A stretch of DNA of 64,000 nt from M30B80 sp965656935 (lineage in GTDB: Bacteria > Pseudomonadota > Alphaproteobacteria > Rhodobacterales > Rhodobacteraceae). The translations under genes and the position numbers were made by a program. Shown in pieces: positions 51,472-60,488 of this stretch. The notes under the pieces are model-generated. The model saw only the letters and a list, made by a program, of their open reading frames with translations, made no database searches and was not told the origin of the DNA. How positions within the stretch are numbered: the first letter of the stretch is position 1; every line of letters starts with the position of its first letter. The stretch lies in NCBI GenBank assembly GCA_965656935.1, contig CBFHMG010000001.1, positions 415,514 through 479,513 of the forward strand. The letters run 5' to 3'.

Positions 51472-52677
51472 CTAGCCGCGCGCGCCAAGGCCTGCACGCA
51501 TCAAGACCCGCCGCACAGGCGCCACTGAATAAAACGCGTTCAACGCCTTCATTCTGAGGTCACGCAACCCTTGGGCCTGCACCATCGAGGCGCGATTGAG
51601 CATGTCGATCCCTGTCACGCGGGCCATGATCTCGGGGTGGCGCTTGCGGTGATAGCATTGCAAAAGGTCGCGCCGTCCCGGATCATCGCGGTGGCTTTCA
51701 GCCAAATCAAGCAAGATGCGGATATCGGCAAGGCTCATATTGAGGCCCTGCGCGCCAATCGGCGGGGCCACATGGGCGGCCTCGGCGATCAGGGCCACGC
51801 GCTCGCCCTCCATCCTGTTTGCCGTCTGGCTGATGATCGGCCAAAGGGTGCGGCGCGAGACCAGCGTAAGGGGGCCAAGGATATAGCCCGAGCGCTCCGA
51901 CATCTCGGTTTCGAAATCTGCGATATCCGCGTCACTGATCCGTTTGGCTTCCGCGCCGCGTTCCATCCAAACCACGGCAGAGCAGGGCCGCCCGTCATGA
52001 TCGGGCAAAGGCACAAGCGTAAAGGGGCCGCCTGTGCGGTGAATCTCGGTTGAGACATTTTCATGCGGGATCGGATGCGTGACCGCAAAGGCAAGCGCTT
52101 TTTGGCCGTAGCGGGTGGTTCTCACAGGGATGCCTGCGGCCTCACGAATGAAACTGTCGCGCCCATCTGCGGCGATGACCAGTTTGGCTTTGACGCGGGT
52201 CCCGTCGCTCAAGCTCACGCGCGCCTCGGCCTCGCGGGTCAGCAGTGCTGTTGTGCTAATCCCTGTTCGAAAATCAACATTGGGCAATTCCGCCAAACGC
52301 GCCACCATTTCGCGGCGCAAGAGCCAATTGGGCAGGTTCCAGCCAAAGGGCAAATCCGAGATATCGGCGGAATCGAATTCATGCGCCAAGCGCGGCTCGG
52401 GCATCTTGCCGCCCGCATCGACGATCCGCATCACTTGCAGCGGCGTGGCGAAAGGGGCAAGCCGTTCCCATAGCCCTGCGCGATCCAGAAAATCGCGCGA
52501 GGGTTGCAAAAAGGCCGTGCTGCGCAGATCGGCACCCTCGGCATCCCTTTCAGTGATGGGGGGGCTTGGATCGACGCAAAGGGTGCGAAAGCCTGCGGCC
52601 CCGAAAGCAGCGGCGGCTGTCAATCCGGCGACGCCGCCACCGGAGACAAGAATATCTGTCTGGATCAAATCACTCAT
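51472..52677 (-). CDS. FAD-dependent monooxygenase, UbiH/UbiF/COQ6 family
   Basis: 401 residues. FAD-binding Rossmann motif VSGGGVAGLTAAAAFGAAG near residue 11; the DG motif VIAADGRDSFIREAAG near 168; and ALIAEAAHVAPPIGAQGLNM near 295, a slightly altered form of the GDAAH motif of ubiquinone hydroxylases (EAAH instead of GDAAH). It most likely hydroxylates the ubiquinone precursor ring. Which carbon (UbiH, UbiF, UbiI or UbiL type) is not decidable. Confidence 0.88.
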   Translation of the reverse strand: MSDLIQTDILVSGGGVAGLTAAAAFGAAGFRTLCVDPSPPITERDAEGADLRSTAFLQPSRDFLDRAGLWERLAPFATPLQVMRIVDAGGKMPEPRLAHEFDSADISDLPFGWNLPNWLLRREMVARLAELPNVDFRTGISTTALLTREAEARVSLSDGTRVKAKLVIAADGRDSFIREAAGIPVRTTRYGQKALAFAVTHPIPHENVSTEIHRTGGPFTLVPLPDHDGRPCSAVVWMERGAEAKRISDADIADFETEMSERSGYILGPLTLVSRRTLWPIISQTANRMEGERVALIAEAAHVAPPIGAQGLNMSLADIRILLDLAESHRDDPGRRDLLQCYHRKRHPEIMARVTGIDMLNRASMVQAQGLRDLRMKALNAFYSVAPVRRVLMRAGLGARG

Positions 52678-52740
52678 ACGCTCCTAGATAGGACGCAGAG
52701 TGATCCGGTCCAAGCGGCAAACTGACCCGATTGGGCAGCA

Positions 52741-52772
52741 GCGCCGCAGAAGTATTTTTAAAACGAAGAAAG
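52741..52772 (+). repeat. 3'-end repeat, copy 6 (degenerate)
   Basis: GCGCCGCAGAAGTATTTTT followed by AAAACGAAGAAAG, read on the plus strand. It shares the GTATTT core and AAG-rich tail but no strong hairpin. It lies between two minus-strand genes, so unlike the others it is not in sense orientation after a gene. Confidence 0.4.
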
Positions 52773-52773
52773 C

Positions 52774-53421
52774 CTATCGGGTGAGGCTTGCCAGAAACCC
52801 CGTCAGGTCATCGGTATGGTGATGGATATGGGGATGTGGGTCAGGCTCGGGGGCCACGTGAATGGTGCGCATCCCCATGGCATGCGGCTCGACCAGATTG
52901 CGGATATCATCCTCGAACATCGCGGCGCGGGCAGGCTCCAGCCCGTCGCGCTCAAAGACGGTGTCAAAGGCAACCCGTTCGGGCTTGGGGCGAAAATTGG
53001 CATGCTCCACGCCATAGATCGCATCAAACAGGCCCGATAAACCCCGATGACGCAGCACATTTTCGGCGTAATCGGCGGTGCCATTGGTGTAGATGATCCG
53101 CCGACCGGGCAGGGCTTTGATCTGTGCTGCCAGTTCTGGGTCGGGATCAAGCACGGTGAAATCAATCTCGTGGACATCGCGCAGGAAAGGTTCAGGCGCG
53201 ATGCCGTGATTGTCCATCAACCCCGCAAGCGTGGTTCCATGTTCGCGCCAATAGCTGTTGCGCAGATGGTCGGCCTCGTCTTTGCTGACCTTCAGGGCGG
53301 TCATGACGAAATCGGTCATCTTTATATTGATCTGGTCAAACAGCGCCATTTTGGGCGGGTAAAGCGTGTGGTCCAGATCAAAGACCCAAGTGGCGATATG
53401 TGAGAAATCTGTTTGCGACAT
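52774..53421 (-). CDS. HAD-family pyrimidine 5'-nucleotidase
   Basis: 215 residues from the ATG at 53421; a codon at 53466 adds a poorly conserved leader. HAD motif I is WVFDLDHTLYPPK near residue 12 (nucleophile Asp and second Asp), motif II IIYTNGTADYA near 108, motif III region FRPKPE near 142, and motif IV MFEDDIRNL near 165. The pattern fits the Sdt1-like pyrimidine nucleotidase subfamily of alphaproteobacteria. The C-terminus is His-rich (PHIHHHT), without known meaning. Confidence 0.88.
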   Translation of the reverse strand: MSQTDFSHIATWVFDLDHTLYPPKMALFDQINIKMTDFVMTALKVSKDEADHLRNSYWREHGTTLAGLMDNHGIAPEPFLRDVHEIDFTVLDPDPELAAQIKALPGRRIIYTNGTADYAENVLRHRGLSGLFDAIYGVEHANFRPKPERVAFDTVFERDGLEPARAAMFEDDIRNLVEPHAMGMRTIHVAPEPDPHPHIHHHTDDLTGFLASLTR

Positions 53422-53522
53422 AAGAGCCTGTGTAGGACAGGGCAGGGCGGGCGACAAGCGGCGCACTTGCCAAGCGGGGGCTTGCTGCCTAGCGTGGCAG
53501 AACGCGATAAGGATTTCTGCTG

Positions 53523-54167
53523 ATGGCCCAACCCAAGCCCGTACAAAAAGACGCCTATGACCTGATATTGGATGCGATTGATCAGGGCACCTATAGGCCC
53601 GGATCGCGCTTGGTTGAATCGGAATTGGCAGAGCGGTTCGGCGTCAGCCGCACCCCCATTCGGGAAGCATTGCAGCGGCTTGAAACCCAGAGCCTTCTGA
53701 CCCGCGACGGACGCAGCCTGATTGTGGCCTCGCTGGATCATGCGCAAATGGCCGAGCTTTATGCCGTGCGCACCGAGCTTGAGGGGCTGGCGGCGCGCTT
53801 GGCCTCACAACATGCCGCGCGCGAGGAAATCAGGGTGCTGCGCGATATGGTGGAGGCCGATCACGCGCTTTTGGACGACCCGCAAGCATTGGCACGGGCC
53901 AATCGCCGCTTTCATAAACAGCTCCATCTGGCCAGCCATAACCGCTATCTGGTGCAGCAGCTTGATCTGGTTCACCGCTCCATGGCTTTGATGGCCTCGA
54001 CATCGCTGGCCGCCGAAGGGCGTGGTGAAAAGGCCTTGGAGGAGCACCGCGCGATTGTTGATGCCATTGAGGCGCGCAATGGAGAAGCGGCGGCACAGGC
54101 ACTGCGCGATCACCTGTCAACGGCCTTCGAGGTGCGGCTCAAAGAGGAAGCGGGCGCGCTGGCCTGA
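53523..54167 (+). CDS. GntR-family regulator, FadR/FCD subfamily
   Basis: 214 residues. Winged HTH (AYDLILDAIDQGTYRPGSRL, SELAERFGVSRTPIREALQR) in the first 70 residues, then an all-helical FCD ligand domain (AMAELYAVRTELEGLAARLA, RRFHKQLHLASHNRYLV) with metal-type Asp/His residues. It overlaps the 3' end of the glycosyltransferase gene by 58 bases, tail to tail. Target genes are not obvious. Confidence 0.9.
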   Translation: MAQPKPVQKDAYDLILDAIDQGTYRPGSRLVESELAERFGVSRTPIREALQRLETQSLLTRDGRSLIVASLDHAQMAELYAVRTELEGLAARLASQHAAREEIRVLRDMVEADHALLDDPQALARANRRFHKQLHLASHNRYLVQQLDLVHRSMALMASTSLAAEGRGEKALEEHRAIVDAIEARNGEAAAQALRDHLSTAFEVRLKEEAGALA

Positions 54168-56095
54168 GGGGCGCTGAAGCGGCCATGGGCTGTTTTGGCC
54201 CAGTAAAACGGGCGCAGCGCCATTTCGGCCACGGCCAGATAGGCGGCGGCTGTCGCCAAGGGGAAATAGGCGGCCATAAAGGGAATGAAGCGGCGGTTCT
54301 TGCGCAGATGCGGGGCGTCGCAGGCGATGATCATGATCGCCCAATCCAGCACCATAGCAGCCAGAAAGATCAATCCGCAGACCAGAAACTGGGTCGAACT
54401 CAGCACATCATCCAATGGGTGGGGCAGGCCAAGCGGGTTCAGCACAAAACTCCAGAGCAGGGGCAGGGTGACAAAGCCCAAGACCGCCCCGATCAATTGA
54501 ACCTGTAATCCCCAAAACCGCCAAACGCCCAGATCACGCATAAGCGCGCGCGGGTTTCGCATGGCCGTGGCCCATGTCATGGCATAGCCCTTGAGCCAAC
54601 GCGAGCGTTGCCTGATCCATGGAAGCACGGCGGAATTGGCCTCCTCAAAAGTTGTGGTATCGATCAATTCGGTGCGGTAGCCGCGCCTGAACAAGCGCAG
54701 GCCAAGATCGGCATCCTCGGTCACATTATGCGCGTCCCAACCGCCGATCTCGTCCAAGACATCGCGGCGGATAAAAACGGTTGTTCCGCCAAGCGGCACG
54801 AATAGGCCCAAACGTGCAATGCCAGGCAGCATCACCCGAAACCAAGTTGCATATTCCAGCGTGAAGCAGCGGCTCATGAAATTATGCGCGGCGTTATAGT
54901 AATCCAGCCTGCCTTGCACACAGGCCAGTTCGGGCGGGGCGGCGGCAAAGGCGCGGATCACGCGCCATATCTGGTCAGGCTCGGGGCGATCTTCGGCGTC
55001 ATAAATCCCCACAATCGTGCCCCGCGCGTAATTCAGCGCGTAATTCAGCGCACGTGGTTTGGTTTGCGGATGCCCTTTCGGCACGATGATAGCGCGAAAA
55101 TAGGGTGGCAGGTTGCAGGCTGCGATGGCGTCTTGGGTGATGGTATCGCCAGCCTCGACGATCAACATGATGTCGAGCAATTCGGCCGGATAATCCAGTT
55201 TTGACAAATGCTCGATCAAGGTGCCTGCGATATCTTCTTCTTGGAAAAGTGGCACGAAGATCGACACAACCGGCCGCCTCCAGAGGGCGGAGGGCCGCAT
55301 TTGCGCGCGTTCGGCCTCAATGCCATCGATCCGCGAGGCGCGCCCGCGCCACATCGAGGCGCCCAAGACGGCCAGCCGCAGCCCTGTATTGGTCAGGAAC
55401 ATAAGGCCTGCAAAGCCGTAAAGGGCGATGGCGGTCGCGGTCGGGGCGAGCGCAAGGCAGGCCAGAAGACCTGCAAGCGCCAGCAGCAGGAATTGGGCGG
55501 TTTTCATCCCGTCCCAACGGCGGCAGGACATGGGTTGCGGGGTCAGGCATTCGGCTTGACGGGCCAGCCTGTCGCCAAAGGCGCGTCCAAGCGCCAGTCG
55601 CATATCACCACGAGAGGCAAGCGCCAGAATGATCGGGCCGTCATGATCCAAAGCGCTGCGAATCTTCGGCAGGTTTTCGGGATGGCTGGTCGCCACAACC
55701 ACCGCGCGCCCCACCCTGCGCAAGGGCAGCGCGGAAAGGCGGATCGCGGTGGTGGGGCGGATTTTTCGGGTAAGGGCTGGCTCAATCGGCGCATGGATCA
55801 GCGAGATTTGGCGCGTGCGGTGAAACTCGGCCTGAAGGTTGAGCAGGTCTTCCTCGCGGATCAGCCCGCGTGCGAGCAAAAGATCGGCAAGGCCAAGATC
55901 TTGATGACGCTCAAGCGCGAGGGCGGCTGCCAGTTCATCTTGGTTGATATGCCCTCGCGCAAGAAGCAGATCGGCCAAACCACGCGGATGGCGGCCCGAT
56001 TTGCGGCTGGCATCAGTGCCATGATTCCGCGCATCAAAGGAGGCTTGATCCGCTGGTGTTACCAAACGGATCGATGAAAATTCTGGCTGCGCCAT
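54110..56095 (-). CDS. MshEN-like domain fused to family 2 glycosyltransferase
   Basis: 661 residues. Near residues 38-92 are two tandem copies of a motif (GLADLLLARGHINQDELAAA, then GLADLLLARGLIREEDLLNL) like the MshEN/GSPII_E N-terminal module, whose best-studied forms bind cyclic di-GMP. Two membrane helices follow near 195-240. The GT2 domain has VSIFVPLFQEEDIAG, IYDAEDRPEPD, VTEDADLGLRLFRRG and the QRSRW motif in WIRQRSRWLKGYAM, as in processive polysaccharide synthases. Three or four C-terminal helices complete it. Resembles the inner-membrane synthase partner NfrB of phage N4 receptors, with domain order reversed. Product unknown. Confidence 0.85.
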   Translation of the reverse strand: MAQPEFSSIRLVTPADQASFDARNHGTDASRKSGRHPRGLADLLLARGHINQDELAAALALERHQDLGLADLLLARGLIREEDLLNLQAEFHRTRQISLIHAPIEPALTRKIRPTTAIRLSALPLRRVGRAVVVATSHPENLPKIRSALDHDGPIILALASRGDMRLALGRAFGDRLARQAECLTPQPMSCRRWDGMKTAQFLLLALAGLLACLALAPTATAIALYGFAGLMFLTNTGLRLAVLGASMWRGRASRIDGIEAERAQMRPSALWRRPVVSIFVPLFQEEDIAGTLIEHLSKLDYPAELLDIMLIVEAGDTITQDAIAACNLPPYFRAIIVPKGHPQTKPRALNYALNYARGTIVGIYDAEDRPEPDQIWRVIRAFAAAPPELACVQGRLDYYNAAHNFMSRCFTLEYATWFRVMLPGIARLGLFVPLGGTTVFIRRDVLDEIGGWDAHNVTEDADLGLRLFRRGYRTELIDTTTFEEANSAVLPWIRQRSRWLKGYAMTWATAMRNPRALMRDLGVWRFWGLQVQLIGAVLGFVTLPLLWSFVLNPLGLPHPLDDVLSSTQFLVCGLIFLAAMVLDWAIMIIACDAPHLRKNRRFIPFMAAYFPLATAAAYLAVAEMALRPFYWAKTAHGRFSAPQASAPASSLSRTSKAVDR

Positions 56096-56168
56096 GTTTG
56101 TCCCCTCGGCCTGATATGGCCAAGGGTGAGTGTGCGCAAAACACAGTTAATGAAGGCTTAACACAGGC

Positions 56169-57317
56169 TCAGGCGGCGACGCGCGCGCGCATGGCTTCGG
56201 CAAAGCGCTCGAACAGGTAATAGCTGTCTTGCGGGCCTGGGCTGGCTTCGGGGTGGTATTGCACCGAGAAGACAGGGCGATCCGCAACGCGGATACCACA
56301 ATTGGAGCCGTCAAACAGGCTGACATGGGTTTCAAGCACGCCCTCAGGAAGGGTTTGGCTATCAACCGTAAAGCCATGGTTCATCGAAGTAATCTCGACC
56401 TTGCCAGTGTCGTAATCCTTGACGGGATGGTTCGCGCCGTGATGGCCGTGGTTCATTTTGACAGTCCGCGCGCCAAGCGCCAAGGCAAGCATTTGATGCC
56501 CCAGACAGATGCCGAAAACGGGCAGGTCTTTTTCCAAAATGGCCTTGATCATGGGCACTGCATAGACGCCAGTGGCCGCGGGATCACCCGGACCGTTGGA
56601 CAAAAACACGCCATCGGGGTTCTGGGCCAAAACATCTTCGGCGGTCGCGGTGGCAGGCAGCACGGTCACGTCGCAGCCCGCACTTGCCAGACAGCGCAGG
56701 ATGTTGCGTTTTGCGCCGAAATCGATGGCCACAACCTTGAAGCCCTCGCCCTTGCGTTCGCTATAGCCCTCGGGCCATGCCCATCTCATTTCGTTCCACT
56801 TATAGGATTGCGCGCAGGTCACTTCTTTGGCGAGGTCCAGCCCCTCAAGGCCTTTAAAGGCACGTGCGGCAGCAACCAGCGCTTCGATGTCGAAATTGCC
56901 TTCAGGGTCATGGGCCAACGCCACATGGGGCGCGCCTTGTTGGCGGATCGCGCGGGTCAGGCGGCGCGTATCGACGCCACCGATGCAAATCCGTCCGCGC
57001 TTGGCCAGCCAATCTGTCAGCTCACCTGCGGCGCGCCAGCTTGATTGCTCAGTCGGGTCCCATTTGACGACCATGCCCGAGGCAACTGGATCAGCACTTT
57101 CGTCATCATCGTCATTGATGCCGACATTGCCGATATGGGGAAAGGTGAAAGTCACGATCTGCCCCGCATAGGACGGATCCGTCATGATTTCCTGATAGCC
57201 AGTCATCGCGGTGTTGAAGCAGAGTTCGGCCACCGTTTGACCTGTGGCGCCAAATCCATGGCCGTAGAAGATGGTTCCATCTGCGAGGGCGAGGCAGGCG
57301 GTCGGGCGGTCGGTCAT
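56169..57317 (-). CDS. carA: Carbamoyl-phosphate synthase small subunit
   Basis: Glutaminase subunit that feeds ammonia to CarB for arginine and pyrimidine synthesis. 382 residues. N-terminal FYGHGFGATGQTVAELCFNT; class I amidotransferase triad in VFGICLGHQMLALALGA (Cys near residue 266) with the terminal FSVQYHPEASPGPQDS (His, Glu). Length normal. carB is not adjacent. A good promoter lies upstream. Confidence 0.97.
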   Translation of the reverse strand: MTDRPTACLALADGTIFYGHGFGATGQTVAELCFNTAMTGYQEIMTDPSYAGQIVTFTFPHIGNVGINDDDDESADPVASGMVVKWDPTEQSSWRAAGELTDWLAKRGRICIGGVDTRRLTRAIRQQGAPHVALAHDPEGNFDIEALVAAARAFKGLEGLDLAKEVTCAQSYKWNEMRWAWPEGYSERKGEGFKVVAIDFGAKRNILRCLASAGCDVTVLPATATAEDVLAQNPDGVFLSNGPGDPAATGVYAVPMIKAILEKDLPVFGICLGHQMLALALGARTVKMNHGHHGANHPVKDYDTGKVEITSMNHGFTVDSQTLPEGVLETHVSLFDGSNCGIRVADRPVFSVQYHPEASPGPQDSYYLFERFAEAMRARVAA

Positions 57318-57354
57318 CTGGCGACTCCGTCTAGGCTGAGCTTAAATTCGCGGC

Positions 57355-57383
57355 AAACTATGGGCGGGCGTGCTTGGGGTCAA
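57355..57383 (-). promoter_or_regulatory. carA promoter
   Basis: On the minus strand TTGACC (57383-57378), a 17-base spacer and TAGTTT (57360-57355), about 38 bases before the carA start codon. Confidence 0.55.
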
Positions 57384-57486
57384 GGCATGTTGGCGTATGT
57401 CTGCCATGCAATGCGGGGGGAGTTGTTGATCACAGGCAGATGCCTTACATGATCACCCTTGAGAGAAAACAGGATTGGACGCCAAA

Positions 57487-57945
57487 ATGGTTTTGCGAGA
57501 ACGTATCACTGCGGGCCTGAAAGACGCGATGCGCGAGAAGGATGCAACGCGGCTGTCGACCTTGCGCCTGATCAATGCAGCCATCAAGGATCAAGATATC
57601 GCTGCGCGGGCCAAGGGCGAAACCGACGGCGTCGATGATGGCGAGTTGCTGGCGATTCTTGGAAAGATGGTCAAGCAGCGTCAGGAAAGCGCGCGGGCCT
57701 ATGAAGAAGGCGGACGTCTGGAACTGGCCGAGAAGGAACGTGCCGAGATCACCACGATCGAGGATTTCCTGCCGCGCCAGTTGAGCGAAGACGAAGTCGC
57801 AAGCGCGATTGATGCAGCCATCGCCGAGACGGGCGCGGATTCGATCCGCGATATGGGCCGTGTCATGGGTATCCTGAAAGGCAAATATACAGGCCAGATG
57901 GATTTCAGCGCGGCAGGCGGAATGGTCAAAGCCCGTTTGGGATAA
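57487..57945 (+). CDS. GatB/YqeY-domain protein
   Basis: 152 residues from the ATG at 57487, the usual N-terminus (MVLRERITAGLKDAMREKDA). A TTG at 57475 in frame with GAGAGAA before it is an alternative start. The helical YqeY domain, homologous to the tRNA-binding tail of GatB, is seen in TRLSTLRLINAAIKDQDIAA, FLPRQLSEDEVASAIDAAIA and the terminal GQMDFSAAGGMVKARLG. It may act on tRNA or amidation, but function is not established. Divergent from carA. Confidence 0.85.
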   Translation: MVLRERITAGLKDAMREKDATRLSTLRLINAAIKDQDIAARAKGETDGVDDGELLAILGKMVKQRQESARAYEEGGRLELAEKERAEITTIEDFLPRQLSEDEVASAIDAAIAETGADSIRDMGRVMGILKGKYTGQMDFSAAGGMVKARLG

Positions 57946-57968
57946 GCCACATCTAAAACCAAAACAAC

Positions 57969-58004
57969 AAAGGCACGCCCTATGATCGGGGCGTGCCTTT
58001 TGCT
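57969..58004. terminator. Bidirectional terminator between YqeY and DUF2244 genes
   Basis: AAAGGCACGCCC (57969-57980), loop of 7, GGGGCGTGCCTTT (57988-58000), then TTGC. Twelve paired bases with A/T-rich ends suit termination from both sides. Confidence 0.8.
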
Positions 58005-58011
58005 TTCTGCC

Positions 58012-58548
58012 TCAGGATGAGGTGCAAGCGCGCTCAAGCATGTCGCGCAACTCCGACCGTTCGCCCGCAGTCAGAAACGACCCAAGCTCGATCTCGCGCC
58101 CGCTTTGCCCCCCGCTCAGGGTCAGGTAATTGGGCACGGGGCCGCCCTTGGCATGAAGGCTGAAGCGCACCCAATAGGGGTTTGCCTCCCAATCGCGGAC
58201 AGCGCCCTTGGGGTCGTGATGTTCAACGCGGAGCAGGTCATCCCATAGGGTGACTTCCTCAAACAGCTCCTTATCCCGCCAAGACCGTTTCAGCGCGGCC
58301 CAGATGCCCCATAACGCGGCCAGAATGAAGGGCAGCAGCGCCCAGAAGACGGATGTGCCAAGCAGGCTGAGAAGCGGCAGCACGATCAGCGATGCCGTGA
58401 CCCCGATAAACCACACAAACCCTTCGGGCGTGAGGGATTTATAAGGGGTCAGGATCACCCGCAGACGCGGTTGGCCTTGTTCGCCACGAGAAAGGGCCCC
58501 GAATTCCTCCGGAGCCCCCATCTGTGGCGTTTCAATACGAAACGGCAT
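58012..58548 (-). CDS. DUF2244 membrane protein next to ctaD
   Basis: 178 residues with two adjacent membrane segments (about residues 44-62 and 66-85) and a cytosolic domain with RSWRDKELFEEVTLWDDLLR and ELGSFLTAGERSELRDMLER. DUF2244 genes commonly follow ctaD in Rhodobacterales, and here the start is 8 bases after the ctaD stop, so they are co-transcribed. A role in oxidase assembly is inferred from that linkage only. Confidence 0.85.
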   Translation of the reverse strand: MPFRIETPQMGAPEEFGALSRGEQGQPRLRVILTPYKSLTPEGFVWFIGVTASLIVLPLLSLLGTSVFWALLPFILAALWGIWAALKRSWRDKELFEEVTLWDDLLRVEHHDPKGAVRDWEANPYWVRFSLHAKGGPVPNYLTLSGGQSGREIELGSFLTAGERSELRDMLERACTSS

Positions 58549-58556
58549 GTTGTTCC

Positions 58557-60218
58557 TCAGTGATTGGGCTGCTTATCCCACATCTCACGTGTCGGAAGCT
58601 CTTCGAAAGTGTGCTCCGGAGGTGGGTTAGGCAGGGTCCATTCCAGCGTATCCGCATGCTCGCCCCAATAGGCGGGCTCTTCGATCTTACGGCCAGCGAG
58701 CAAGGTGTAGAACACGATGCCGATGAAGAAGAGGAAGGAGGCGAAAGCGATGAAAGCACCGATCGAGCTGACATAGTTCCACTGGGCGAAAGCCTCATGG
58801 TAGTCGATATAGCGGCGAGGCATGCCCTGACGACCCAAGAAGTGCTGTGGGAAGAAGGTGATGTTCGCGCCGATGAAGAACAGCCAGAAGTGCAGCTTGC
58901 CCGCCCATTCAGGGTACTGACGGCCCGACATTTTGCCGATCCAGTAATAGATGCCTGCAAAGATACCGAAGACGGCACCCAAGCTCATCACATAGTGGAA
59001 ATGCGCAACAACATAGTAGGTGTCATGATAGGCACGGTCGACGCCCGCTTGGCTCAAAACAACGCCCGTCACACCACCAAGTGTGAAGAGGAAGATGAAA
59101 CCAATCGCAAACAGCATCGGTGTCTCGAAGGTCATCGAACCTTGCCACATGGTTGCGATCCACGAGAAGATCTTGATGCCTGTCGGCACCGCGATCACCA
59201 TGGTTGCGACCATGAAATAGGCCTGCTGGTTCAGCGTCATGCCGACTGTGTACATGTGGTGCGCCCAGACAACGAAGCCCAAGCCGCCAATGGCGATCAA
59301 GGCCCAAACCATTGGCAGGTAGCCAAAGACCGGCTTGCGCGCGAAGGTTGCAACCACATGGCTGATGATGCCGAAGGCAGGCAGAACCACGATGTAAACC
59401 TCGGGGTGACCGAAGAACCAGAAGATGTGCTGGAACAAGACAGGGTCACCGCCGCCAGCAACATCAAAGAAGCTGGTGCCGAAGTTACGGTCGGTCAGCA
59501 GCATGGTGATGGCACCTGCCAGAACGGGCAGGGACAAAAGCAGCAGCCAAGCCGTCACGAAGATCGACCAAGCAAAAAGCGGCACCTTGAACATTGTCAT
59601 GCCGGGGGCACGCATGTTCAGGAATGTCGTGATGATGTTGATCGAACCAAGGATCGAGGACGCGCCCGATACGTGGATCGCGAAGATCGCGAAATCAACC
59701 GCGCGGCTGGTTGGCGCATCCTGCCATGAGATCGGCGGATAGAAGGTCCAACCCGGGCCTGCGCCGCCGTCAACGAAGACTGCACAGAAAGCCAGTGCCG
59801 TACCTGCGACATACATCCAGTAGGACATGTTGTTCAAACGCGGGAACGCCATGTCTGGCGCGCCGATCATCAGCGGCATGAAATAGTTGCCAAAACCGCC
59901 GAACAGCGCAGGAATCACCACGAAGAACATCATCAACACGCCGTGGCCTGTGATCATGACGTTCCACAAATGACCGTCTGCTGTACATTCGCCGACCGCT
60001 GCTGCCGTCAGACGCGCGCCTTCAACACACATATACTGCACACCGGGCTCCATGAGCTCCATGCGCATGTAAACGGTGAAGATTACGGATACGAGGCCAA
60101 CGAGACCTGCCGTGAAGAGGTAAAGAATACCAATGTCTTTGTGGTTTGTGGACATAAACCACCGAGTGAAAAAGCTCGGCCGTTCGTGATCATGTCCAGA
60201 GATGGCAGCATCGGCCAT
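58557..60218 (-). CDS. ctaD: Cytochrome c oxidase subunit I, aa3 type
   Basis: Terminal oxidase catalytic subunit with heme a and the heme a3-CuB centre. 553 residues and twelve helices. Heme and copper ligands are seen in MITGHGVLMMFFVVIPALFG, the WFFGHPEVYIVVLPAFG motif (His-Tyr crosslink and the Glu of the D channel), HHMYTVGM and the two histidines in VAHFHYVMSLGAVFG. The K-channel lysine in PTGIKIFSW is present. The start at 60218 has AGGAGATCGAC upstream; longer frames are not conserved. Subunits II and III are not in the window. Confidence 0.97.
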   Translation of the reverse strand: MADAAISGHDHERPSFFTRWFMSTNHKDIGILYLFTAGLVGLVSVIFTVYMRMELMEPGVQYMCVEGARLTAAAVGECTADGHLWNVMITGHGVLMMFFVVIPALFGGFGNYFMPLMIGAPDMAFPRLNNMSYWMYVAGTALAFCAVFVDGGAGPGWTFYPPISWQDAPTSRAVDFAIFAIHVSGASSILGSINIITTFLNMRAPGMTMFKVPLFAWSIFVTAWLLLLSLPVLAGAITMLLTDRNFGTSFFDVAGGGDPVLFQHIFWFFGHPEVYIVVLPAFGIISHVVATFARKPVFGYLPMVWALIAIGGLGFVVWAHHMYTVGMTLNQQAYFMVATMVIAVPTGIKIFSWIATMWQGSMTFETPMLFAIGFIFLFTLGGVTGVVLSQAGVDRAYHDTYYVVAHFHYVMSLGAVFGIFAGIYYWIGKMSGRQYPEWAGKLHFWLFFIGANITFFPQHFLGRQGMPRRYIDYHEAFAQWNYVSSIGAFIAFASFLFFIGIVFYTLLAGRKIEEPAYWGEHADTLEWTLPNPPPEHTFEELPTREMWDKQPNH

Positions 60219-60288
60219 GTCGATCTCCTGTTCCGATTGTCGTCGCGCAAAGTGGTCTGGCCGCTTTGGCAAATTTTCGTTCCCTGCT

Positions 60289-60317
60289 GTTCTAATGTGC
60301 ACTCTGCTCATCCGCAA
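60289..60317 (-). promoter_or_regulatory. Candidate ctaD promoter
   Basis: On the minus strand TTGCGG (60317-60312), 17 bases, TAGAAC (60294-60289), about 70 bases before ctaD. The 60219-60488 stretch has no other recognisable content. Confidence 0.4.
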
Positions 60318-60488
60318 CGCGCAAGCGGTCGCAGGTGTGAGAAAAATTGCCTCAGGCTGCGCGTCGAATTTTCAAGCGATTTCAGCGGGGAAAACTGGCT
60401 GCCAACCCCCGTAAAACTTCGCTTACTTGGCATATGAAACGCGCAACATTGGCACCTTTCGGGCCAAAGGCTGCACCCATATGCGGAT

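Noticed and set aside
55020..55055. 12-base tandem duplication in the glycosyltransferase gene
   Set aside because: It encodes ALNYALNYARG, which matches the normal length of the family segment, so it is chance codon reuse, not an insertion.
58524..59729. 401-codon plus-strand frame
   Set aside because: Antisense to ctaD, which has all heme and copper ligands on the other strand.
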